Positions 1 through 5,678 of a stretch of DNA of 7,926 bases are shown here, piece by piece. Position 1 is the first letter of the stretch, and each line of letters begins with the position of its first letter. This DNA comes from Methanosarcina sp. (lineage in GTDB: Archaea > Halobacteriota > Methanosarcinia > Methanosarcinales > Methanosarcinaceae). The DNA is taken from contig JADGNM010000106.1 of assembly GCA_017883485.1 (NCBI GenBank), positions 1 through 7,926 of the forward strand, written 5' to 3'. Under the pieces are notes generated by a model. That model did not search any database. It was not told the DNA's origin and saw only the letters and a program-made list of their open reading frames with translations. A program made the position numbers and the translations under genes.

Positions 1-40
1 TATACTTTTCAGAGATAATTTGTTCAAGTCGGTTGTTCAT
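1..40 (-). CDS. 5' end of an unidentified protein (partial, runs off the window)
   Basis: An ATG at 40-38 opens a frame of 13 codons without a stop up to the window edge. It reads MNNRLEQIISEKY, a typical amphipathic and charged N-terminus. A near-consensus archaeal TATA box (59-70, minus strand) is centred about 25 bases upstream of the ATG, so the transcript would be leaderless or nearly so. I see no Shine-Dalgarno sequence, which fits that. The helicase gene ends only about 40 bases upstream, in the same direction. The fragment is too short to assign a family. The call rests on promoter spacing and the open frame. Confidence 0.4.
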   Translation of the reverse strand, partial: MNNRLEQIISEKY

Positions 41-58
41 GTAGTATAGTAAGGACAA

Positions 59-70
59 CTTATATAAAAA
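59..70 (-). promoter_or_regulatory. TATA box for the partial gene at the left edge
   Basis: On the minus strand this reads TTTTTATATAAG, which contains the archaeal TATA consensus TTTATATA. Its centre lies about 25 bases before the ATG at 40-38, the expected distance from TATA box to start site. The T-run at its 5' side could also serve as the U-tract terminating the upstream helicase transcript. Confidence 0.5.
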
Positions 71-80
71 CCTGCCTATT

Positions 81-1805
81 TTATTCTGTTACAGATCCTG
101 AGTACGAAGAATGTTTTCTCTTCGTACTTCCGGTTCCTCTCTTGTTTATCCTCTTACTTGCCATCTCTCTAGTGTTATTTACGTTATTCGTGCTGCGAGT
201 GTCACTCTCATTCTTTGAGCTTTTTCCCTTTGACTTCTGGGCAATTTCCACAAAGGGTTTTCGCCCTCTGGTTTTGTTTTTGAAGACTTCGAGTAATGCT
301 TCAGCCTGGGCAAAGGGTACGGTTACGAAGGAAAAGTGGGGGAAAATCTCGGCATCCATTATTTTCAGGTCACTTTCTCCGGTTTCCTCCTGCATGAACT
401 CGCATAACTTGTCCGCAGTCATGCCATCGACTTTCCCCATGGCAATAAACAGCCTGGTCTTACCCTTTCTGTCGACACAAGAGCTGCCGGAGATCTCTGC
501 GTACATGCTTTCGTCGAATTTTTCCTTAAAGGTATACTTCAGGATTGCAGCCAGAATTTTTTCTGCCGGGTATTCTTCGAGGAGCTTTTCGCTCATTTCG
601 AGGCAGTCTCCAAATTCCTCTGTTTTTATGATGGACTCGAGTTCTGTTTTTACTCTCGCCCGTTTGGCTTTTATAACATCTTTTATTTCAGGCAGCCGTC
701 CCTTTTTCATGTCGGACTTTGAGGTCTTTTTTATGTAGGTCAGCCGCCTGTATTCCATGGATGTAACAAAAGTAATTGCAGTTCCCTGCTTTCCTGCCCT
801 CCCTGTTCTTCCGATCCTGTGCACATAGGAATCAGGGTCCTGGGGTAGGGAATAGTTGATAACATGGGTTAGCTCTATGATATCGATACCTCTCGCTGCA
901 ACATCAGTTGCTGCCAGAATGTTTATTTTCTGTTTCCTGAACTTGTTCAGGATTTTTTCCCGATCTTGCTGGGAGAGGTCGCCGTGAAGGGCATCGGCTG
1001 CATAACCCCTGTCTCCCAGTTTCTGGGCAAGCTGGGCGGTATCTGTTTTTGTCCGGCAGAAAACAAGCCCGTAGAATTCGTCTTCGATGTCGATAATCCT
1101 GCAGAGGGCTTCAAATTTATCATTTTCCTTGACCTCGAAGTAGATCTGTTCGGTCAGGTCTGTGACAAGTTCCTCTTCAATGGCAATGTGCTCATAGTTT
1201 TGCATATACTTCTTGACGATTCCAAGGATTGCTTTCGGCATTGTGGCTGAAAAGAAAAGCATTCTTTTTTCAGGGCCAGTTGCCTTTAAGATTTCCTTTA
1301 TTTCATCGATGAAGCCCATATTTAGCATTTCATCGGCTTCGTCCAGTACGAAATATGCAATATTTTCCAGGTTCAAGCTCTTCCGCTCAAGATGATCTAT
1401 TATTCTTCCGGGCGTTCCGACAACAATATCCACTCCACTTTTCAGCACCCTAAGCTGCTGAGTCATGGACTGTCCTCCATAGATAGGGACAATATGCAGT
1501 TTTTTATCTCCTTTCAGGGAGTTTAGTTCTTCCGAAACCTGGATTGCCAGTTCGCGGGTTGGGGTAAGGATTATTGCCTGCACTTTTCCTGATTTCTCAG
1601 GGATCTTTTCTATAATAGGGGCTCCAAAGGCTGTTGTCTTCCCTGTTCCGGTCTGAGCCTGCCCTATGATATCACATTCTCCTTTCAAAAAAAGCGGGAT
1701 GACCTTTTCCTGAATTGGGGTTGGTTCCTCAAATCCTTTCTTTTTGAGAGCTTTCAATGTGCTTTCTGAAAGTCCCAATGCTTTAAATTTTGCTAATTTT
1801 TCCAT
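81..1805 (-). CDS. DEAD-box ATP-dependent RNA helicase with DbpA-like C-terminal RNA-binding domain
   Basis: This 574-residue protein probably unwinds or remodels RNA duplexes using ATP, in ribosome assembly or RNA turnover (deaD/csdA/dbpA-like). Seen in order: Q motif around GFEEPTPIQ (24-32); motif I AQTGTGKT (50-57); Ia PTRELA (82-87); Ib TPGR (131-134); motif II DEAD (155-158); motif III SAT (186-188); a second RecA domain with FCRTK (249-253), ATDVAARGID (299-308) and HRIGRTGRAG (329-338). Residues about 448-523 resemble the RRM-like DbpA RNA-binding domain, with the pattern RLFIAMGKVDGMTADKL then FSFVTVPFAQAEALL. Residues 524-574 form a basic, Ser/Asn/Lys-rich and probably disordered tail. 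The core is complete with no missing catalytic residue. The ATG at 1805 starts just before the first conserved segment, with only a weak GAGTGAG upstream. The nearest upstream gene is more than 1 kb away, so it is probably transcribed alone. Cold-induced archaeal relatives are known, but regulation here is inference. Confidence 0.95.
   Translation of the reverse strand: MEKLAKFKALGLSESTLKALKKKGFEEPTPIQEKVIPLFLKGECDIIGQAQTGTGKTTAFGAPIIEKIPEKSGKVQAIILTPTRELAIQVSEELNSLKGDKKLHIVPIYGGQSMTQQLRVLKSGVDIVVGTPGRIIDHLERKSLNLENIAYFVLDEADEMLNMGFIDEIKEILKATGPEKRMLFFSATMPKAILGIVKKYMQNYEHIAIEEELVTDLTEQIYFEVKENDKFEALCRIIDIEDEFYGLVFCRTKTDTAQLAQKLGDRGYAADALHGDLSQQDREKILNKFRKQKINILAATDVAARGIDIIELTHVINYSLPQDPDSYVHRIGRTGRAGKQGTAITFVTSMEYRRLTYIKKTSKSDMKKGRLPEIKDVIKAKRARVKTELESIIKTEEFGDCLEMSEKLLEEYPAEKILAAILKYTFKEKFDESMYAEISGSSCVDRKGKTRLFIAMGKVDGMTADKLCEFMQEETGESDLKIMDAEIFPHFSFVTVPFAQAEALLEVFKNKTRGRKPFVEIAQKSKGKSSKNESDTRSTNNVNNTREMASKRINKRGTGSTKRKHSSYSGSVTE
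101..128. repeat. 10-bp perfect inverted repeat inside the 3' end of the helicase gene
   Basis: Arms AGTACGAAGA (101-110) and TCTTCGTACT (119-128) are exact reverse complements around an 8-base loop. The hairpin lies in the last 20 codons of the helicase, in the variable basic tail, about 18 bases before the stop codon. Downstream on the minus strand there is a T5 run (66-70). The structure could be part of the helicase transcript's 3' end or a protection or processing signal. Function is not shown. Confidence 0.6.
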
Positions 1806-1860
1806 ATACTCACTCTAATATTGACAATTATCTTCTATGAATTTTGCAGATTTAGCCTGC

Positions 1861-1870
1861 TATTTATATT
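1861..1870 (-). promoter_or_regulatory. Candidate TATA box of the helicase gene
   Basis: The minus strand reads AATATAAATA here. Its centre is about 60 bases before the ATG at 1805, which would give a leader of roughly 35 bases. A second candidate, CATTTATACGG around 1950-1960 on the minus strand, would give a leader of about 125 bases. The sequence alone does not decide between them. Confidence 0.4.
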
Positions 1871-1888
1871 CTGCCGCATACCCGGCAG
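1871..1888. promoter_or_regulatory. Dyad next to the helicase TATA box, possible operator or leader hairpin
   Basis: CTGCCG (1871-1876) and CGGCAG (1883-1888) form a perfect 6-bp dyad around a 6-base loop. On the minus strand it abuts the TATA box at 1861-1870, where the BRE would lie. If transcription starts at the nearer TATA box, it could be a regulator-binding site. If it starts further upstream, it would be a hairpin in the 5' leader. Confidence 0.3.
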
Positions 1889-2358
1889 TCCAGAATGGAA
1901 AAGGCCACTTATTAAAACGGTACAAAATACCAGCTAAAAATAGGTATACACGCCGTATAAATGGTTAATATCCCCGGGAATGCGAGAAATGCCTAAAAAC
2001 CAGGGAAATTCAGAACCTAGATACATAAAACTTATACAGCAAAAATACGATTTTCTTGGATAAGTTCCGGACGCTTTTTTGAATTCATCCCTGTGATACA
2101 GGCATACTGAGTGATTAGACTGAATAGTCTTTCACTTGGATAGTTACCCTGTAACTTACTTCCTTATATATTAACTTTTGCTGTCCATTTTATAAGAACT
2201 GTAAAACAAATTTTATTATTGCCTGAATGCGACGATACCTGAATATGACCGAAGTGACATGATATTTGAACATTACATGAACGTTTGAATTTGATAATGT
2301 TAGTATTGACGCCAACCCTGAAGGCAAAGCTCATCAGTGAACATTTCTTTGAGAATAT
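1889..2358. other. Gene-free stretch upstream of the helicase
   Basis: I see no convincing gene in about 470 bases. The stretch is AT-rich with several TATA-like sequences, for example TTATATATT near 2165-2173, which reads as a TATA box on either strand. It also holds small dyads: AGACT..AGTCT at 2117-2129 and AACATTA..TAATGTT at 2269-2301. It may contain the helicase leader and the outer part of the decayed element to its right. Confidence 0.5.
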
Positions 2359-2688
2359 TCAATCTCTCGATGGAATTTCGGATTTGTTCGGGCTTGTCCA
2401 GAAGTCTTCACACCCTGTTTCTTCCTGTATCGTTGTGACTCTTGAAAGCTCGGCAAAGTTTACGCACTCATCTAGAAAACTATTGAACAGCTTTCCTTCA
2501 AGGCTCTGCTCCGACCAGACAAGAGCACGGCGTATGTTCAGGCGTTCCTTGAGGCTGCCGAAGGCCTTTTCTACATCTTTGTGTAGATTCCGTTTCAAAC
2601 TGAAATCAAAGGTGGTTAATCTAAAGAAGCGGTTAATACGCAATATGCATCTTATATTTCCCGGGTATGACAGGCTGTTTTCAAGCAT
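2359..2688 (-). pseudogene. C-terminal remnant of an IS4-superfamily (IS1634-like) transposase
   Basis: The minus-strand frame contains the segment KDVEKAFGSLKERLN, then a stretch around WSEQSLEGKLFNSFL (about 2473-2589). This resembles the catalytic-glutamate end of IS1634/IS4-type transposases (E-x6-K, followed by a conserved EGK-L-F segment). In intact relatives that segment is followed by a hydrophobic helix and about 60 more residues. Here the frame drifts into unrelated sequence and stops. No N-terminal DDE domain is found upstream, where the frame closes at a TAG near 2764. The piece is therefore a truncated, inactive fragment. The family is recognised from memory of the motif. The element's ends and any target-site duplication cannot be defined. 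Confidence 0.5.
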
Positions 2689-2901
2689 ATTTACTAAAAC
2701 ATCAATAGCTATTCTAAATAAAGCACCAAGACCCTCGAATATGCTTGAAATGGGAGAAAAAAGCTATATGAATTGATGAGAAAAACGATTAAAAAAAGGT
2801 AGCTGAGACTATGGATTTTTATTGATAGATGGAAAAGGGAAGGAAGAGTTTTGGGCTTTAGAGGGAAAAAAAACATTAGTAGATGACTTCATGGAAATTT
2901 A
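2689..2901. other. Gene-free stretch between two relics
   Basis: No gene is visible. The minus-strand frame upstream of the transposase remnant stays open from about 2760 but shows nothing I recognise. A 13-base sequence, TAGCTGAGACTAT (2800-2812), recurs in inverted orientation at 7865-7877 and may mark an insertion-element end, though chance is not excluded. The rest is A/G-rich on the plus strand. Confidence 0.4.
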
Positions 2902-2925
2902 CCGTGCTCTCAGCGCGGCTTTTTC
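2902..2925 (+). terminator. GC-rich hairpin with T-run, similar to the one beyond the Roco gene
   Basis: On the plus strand CCGTGCT and AGCGCGG (2902-2918) pair over 7 bp with one G-U around a CTC loop, followed by CTTTTT. This looks like an intrinsic-type terminator in plus orientation, although no plus-strand gene precedes it. Its sequence resembles the hairpin at 5592-5606 read on the minus strand, so the two form an inverted pair around the Roco locus. Confidence 0.4.
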
Positions 2926-3037
2926 ATCTCTGCGATTTCCGGTGGCAGAGATGTGAGGTCTTTGAAAGAAAGGTCTAATAAGTTACTATGGTTCTTTGAG
3001 TTTCTCTAATTAGATCTCAAATCTCGTTTGATTCCCT
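2910..3037 (-). pseudogene. Decayed N-terminal fragment of a second LRR/Roco gene
   Basis: Read on the minus strand, this stretch aligns with the first ~39 codons of the Roco gene (5418 downward), with about 89 of 120 bases identical by hand count. The copy translates as R-ESNEI-stop-DLIRETQRTIVT, then after a one-base loss as LDLSFKDLTSLPPEIAEMKKPR and a stop. The intact gene has ESNGIKDLIREAQKNKIT and LNLSFKNLTSLPPEISKLK at these positions. The start ATG has become AGG, codon 7 is TGA, and homology ends after the first leucine-rich repeat. It lies 44 bases downstream of the Roco stop in the same direction, so the likely origin is a tandem paralogue whose body was deleted. A partial duplication of the present gene is less likely given the divergence. 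Confidence 0.8.
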
Positions 3038-3081
3038 CTGTAATCCCACTATAATGTTACCGTAAGTTGCAGGTAAAACTT

Positions 3082-5418
3082 TTACTTCTTCTTCCTCTTC
3101 CATTTAAAGTATTGATCTATTGCCATATCTATTGCCTCATTGAAATCGAATCCAACTCCCATCATGTTAGGCTTCAGCATTAGGATTTTATTTAACTTCT
3201 TTGATAAAGTTCCCCAGCTGTCAGATTCTTCTGCTTGGTCCTTTGCCAGGTCCCTTAAAATTGAAACAATCTCTTCCAGTTTTCCTTCTTCGTTTTTCTT
3301 ATTCAAAATGTGCAAGATCTCTTCCAGTAGTTCTTCTTCTCTTCTCTTTATCTTGATTGCTCCAAGTAAATCACTTACAAGGTATGCCTTTCTTGACCCT
3401 TCCGGGACGAAAGAATCTATACCCATTTCTTCCAGAGTGACCAGATGATCGTACCTGACAGCTATTTCGGGTTCATCGGGAAGGGGAATTTTCTCGACGG
3501 CTTTTAACTTTTCGAAGCTGTTGTTTATTTCCCGCAGGTTAAAGAGTATGCTTGAAAAATAATCGCGTTTCTGGCCACCATCTACGTTAATGTAGATCCT
3601 CCTTGCCTCGTTATCGGATTTAATCACGGCACAGGAACTAAAATCCTTATTTTCCAGGACTACACCTGTTCTCCACTGCAAATCATTTTTTATATCCCTG
3701 TTCATTTTCACTATGAAACGAGGCATAATTGAACGCGGCAGGAAATCATATTCAATGAAAAACTTCAGGGCTCCGTTGAAGTCGAAATCGAAACTCGGCT
3801 CGGGAACTGCCAGCAGGTCCGGAAGGAGCACGGTTTCTTCGTCGATTGCGTAGCACAACTCAAATTTTTTCATCAGATTGATAATAAAATCATAGCGGGC
3901 AGGAGGATAATAATAATCGCCTGCTTTCTTTTGCTCGAGAATACCGTCCAGCATACCGAATCGGAGAACTCCTTTTTTCTTCGCCAGAATCTCCGAATTT
4001 ATGATCTTATATACACCTTCGGTAATCCACCTTGGTTCGAGCACGTGCGTATCGAGAAGGGATATTTCCTTAAAATGTACAACGACTCCCAGGTCGTTAA
4101 GAAAATCAACAAGGGTGTTTTGAGAGGATTTATCGCCCACCTTTTCTTCGAGGCACATATTCTGGTATTCTTCGTAAGTAATGAAATCAGAATTCATTTT
4201 CTCTAATCTGATTTTCACGTTGAACCAGTTTATAGCCCATTCTATTTGCAGGTGTCCAATTTTTGAGAGTTCTTTTTGCAGCTTTTTGGAAAACGTCACG
4301 ATTCCCCTGTTCCCCTTACAGGAAATACGACAGAAACCTCTTATCGAAGGGTACTTTTCCTGCAAAAAATTCCTGTTCAATTCAAAAGAAGGATTTTCAT
4401 CAATTTTATTCAGGACAACAAGTATCGGGGAACCTCCTCCAAAGCTCCTGATGTGCTTTAACCAGTACTCGGCTTTTTCCTCCCTCCTGGAATCCAGAAC
4501 AAGAATGTAAAGGCTCCTTTTGGAAAGGAAAAACTGATGAGTGGCGTGCATTATTTCCTGTCCGCCAAAGTCCCAGAAGTTAACTTTTATTTCCTTCTTT
4601 TTACCAAATCTCCACTCTTTGATGTTAATACCCTGGGTTTGATACTCATTTCCGTCAAATTCTTCTCCTACAAGCCTCTTCACCAGTGATGTCTTACCTG
4701 CGCCCCCATCTCCGACCAGCAAAACTTTCACTTCATTTAATGGTTTCTTTTCACCCTCAAGTGACTTAAAATAATTAAGAACTGCTTCCCTACCCTTTTT
4801 TACAATCTCTACCGGAGGATTTTCAAAAGGATTATCCGGAAGATAAACTGCTCTGAACTTCCATTTGTCTTCCCACTCAATCTCCAGGTCCAGATCTAAA
4901 ATCTCCGGCGGAAGAGTTGTCAATTGATTGCGAGATATGTCAAAATTAGTAAGGTTCTTCAATTTTGAGATTTCAGGAGGAAGCGTTGTCAATTGATTCT
5001 TGGAGATTTGAAGTTCAGTAAGATTCGTCAGCTCTGAGACTTCAGGCGGCAGAGAGGTCAGCTGATTTCTAGAAATGTAAAGTTCGGTAAGATTCTCCAA
5101 CTCTGAAATTTCAGGAGGGAGCGAGGTCAATTGGTTATCATATATATTAAGTTTAGTAAGATTTTTCAACTCTGAAATCTCAGGTGGAAGCGTTGTCAAT
5201 TGGTTCTCAGATATGTCAAGTTCGGTAAGATTCTTCAACTCTGAAATTTCAGGCGGAAGTGTTGTCAATTGATTACGAGATATGTCAAGTTCGGTTAGGT
5301 TCTTCAGCTTTGAGATTTCAGGCGGAAGAGAAGTAAGATTTTTGAACGAAAGGTTCAGCGCAGTTATTTTATTTTTTTGAGCTTCTCTAATCAGATCTTT
5401 AATACCGTTTGATTCCAT
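3082..5418 (-). CDS. Roco family protein: LRR-Roc-COR GTPase
   Basis: This 778-residue protein is a probable nucleotide-dependent switch that dimerises through its COR domain, as described for prokaryotic Roco proteins including those of Methanosarcina barkeri. Its cellular role in archaea is unknown. Domains: seven 23-24-residue leucine-rich repeats (about 16-178), consensus NLTELDISxNQLTTLPPEIS; Roc GTPase with P-loop GDGGAGKT (236-243), WDFGGQE (282-288), NKID (337-340) and SCK (366-368); COR from about 389, with WAINWFNVKIRLE, LEPRWITEGVYKI and YYYPPARYDFIINLM segments; and a charged helical tail (about 691-778) ending WKRKKK. There is no kinase domain, signal peptide or membrane segment. 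I chose the ATG at 5418 because GGGGTCATC precedes it at good spacing and homology with the downstream relic begins exactly there. The frame also allows a TTG at 5499, adding 27 unconserved residues. It has no operon partner: mobA ends 260 bases upstream behind a terminator-like hairpin. Confidence 0.93.
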   Translation of the reverse strand: MESNGIKDLIREAQKNKITALNLSFKNLTSLPPEISKLKNLTELDISRNQLTTLPPEISELKNLTELDISENQLTTLPPEISELKNLTKLNIYDNQLTSLPPEISELENLTELYISRNQLTSLPPEVSELTNLTELQISKNQLTTLPPEISKLKNLTNFDISRNQLTTLPPEILDLDLEIEWEDKWKFRAVYLPDNPFENPPVEIVKKGREAVLNYFKSLEGEKKPLNEVKVLLVGDGGAGKTSLVKRLVGEEFDGNEYQTQGINIKEWRFGKKKEIKVNFWDFGGQEIMHATHQFFLSKRSLYILVLDSRREEKAEYWLKHIRSFGGGSPILVVLNKIDENPSFELNRNFLQEKYPSIRGFCRISCKGNRGIVTFSKKLQKELSKIGHLQIEWAINWFNVKIRLEKMNSDFITYEEYQNMCLEEKVGDKSSQNTLVDFLNDLGVVVHFKEISLLDTHVLEPRWITEGVYKIINSEILAKKKGVLRFGMLDGILEQKKAGDYYYPPARYDFIINLMKKFELCYAIDEETVLLPDLLAVPEPSFDFDFNGALKFFIEYDFLPRSIMPRFIVKMNRDIKNDLQWRTGVVLENKDFSSCAVIKSDNEARRIYINVDGGQKRDYFSSILFNLREINNSFEKLKAVEKIPLPDEPEIAVRYDHLVTLEEMGIDSFVPEGSRKAYLVSDLLGAIKIKRREEELLEEILHILNKKNEEGKLEEIVSILRDLAKDQAEESDSWGTLSKKLNKILMLKPNMMGVGFDFNEAIDMAIDQYFKWKRKKK
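4888..5301 (-). repeat. Six tandem 69-bp units coding leucine-rich repeats
   Basis: Six consecutive units of exactly 69 bp (23 codons) encode LRRs 2 to 7 of the Roco protein. An earlier, more diverged first repeat lies at about 5302-5373. Neighbouring units are strongly alike at the DNA level, with recurrent plus-strand blocks such as GTCAATTGATT and GAAATTTCAGG. This suggests recent unit duplication or recombination, and repeat number could vary between strains. Confidence 0.85.
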
Positions 5419-5480
5419 TATGATGACCCCTGCCTCACTGCCGACATCAGTTTGCCGGATAATATGAAAAACTGATTTAG

Positions 5481-5487
5481 TATTATA
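5481..5487 (-). promoter_or_regulatory. Candidate TATA box of the Roco gene
   Basis: The minus strand reads TATAATA here, about 65 bases before the ATG at 5418, which would give a leader of about 40 bases. A start site there would lie downstream of the TTG at 5499 and exclude it as a start codon. Other AT-rich candidates further upstream (5560-5580) cannot be ruled out. Confidence 0.3.
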
Positions 5488-5529
5488 GTCTTTATCCAAG
5501 GGAGTAATTGAGTGAAAGTAATCTAACCT

Positions 5530-5571
5530 AAAAAATAGAAAGGCTGTCAGCTAAAAAATTTTCTATTTTTT
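5530..5571. terminator. AT-rich hairpin with 12-bp perfect stem, possibly a bidirectional terminator
   Basis: AAAAAATAGAAA (5530-5541) and TTTCTATTTTTT (5560-5571) are exact reverse complements around an 18-base loop. Both strands end the stem in a T-run. It lies between the end of mobA and the start of Roco, so it could back up termination of the mobBA transcript or insulate Roco from it. It would fall in the Roco leader only if transcription began further upstream. Confidence 0.4.
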
Positions 5572-5591
5572 TAATAAAGATGAGAGAAAAG

Positions 5592-5606
5592 CCGCGCCGA
5601 GCGCGG
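5592..5606 (-). terminator. GC-rich hairpin terminating the mobBA transcript
   Basis: CCGCGC and GCGCGG form a perfect 6-bp GC stem around a CGA loop. On the minus strand the stem is followed directly by CTTTTCTCTC. It sits about 73 bases after the mobA stop codon, a suitable place for a transcription terminator. A similar hairpin in the opposite orientation lies at 2902-2918. Confidence 0.55.
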
Positions 5607-5678
5607 GACATTAACGGTAAAGATGCTATTCAGGTTGTTTCGGCATATGAAAGCAGATCAACAACAGTTAACCGGAAT

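Noticed and set aside
142..1395. Plus-strand open frames opposite the helicase (198, 94 and 60 codons)
   Set aside because: They lie entirely antisense to a gene with complete DEAD-box motifs and show no domain or ribosome site of their own.
2285..2776. Plus-strand 163-codon frame
   Set aside because: It is antisense to the transposase-like segment, its translation is rich in Ser/Arg without recognisable motifs, and the recognisable family signal is on the minus strand.
2925..2953. 9-bp inverted repeat CATCTCTGC / GCAGAGATG as a regulatory hairpin
   Set aside because: It lies inside the LRR relic and arises from codons for TSLPPEIAEM. The intact gene lacks the symmetry, so it is probably accidental drift.
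4888..5301. CRISPR-like regular repeats
   Set aside because: The 69-bp periodicity is in frame and encodes leucine-rich repeats. There are no unique spacers between identical repeats.
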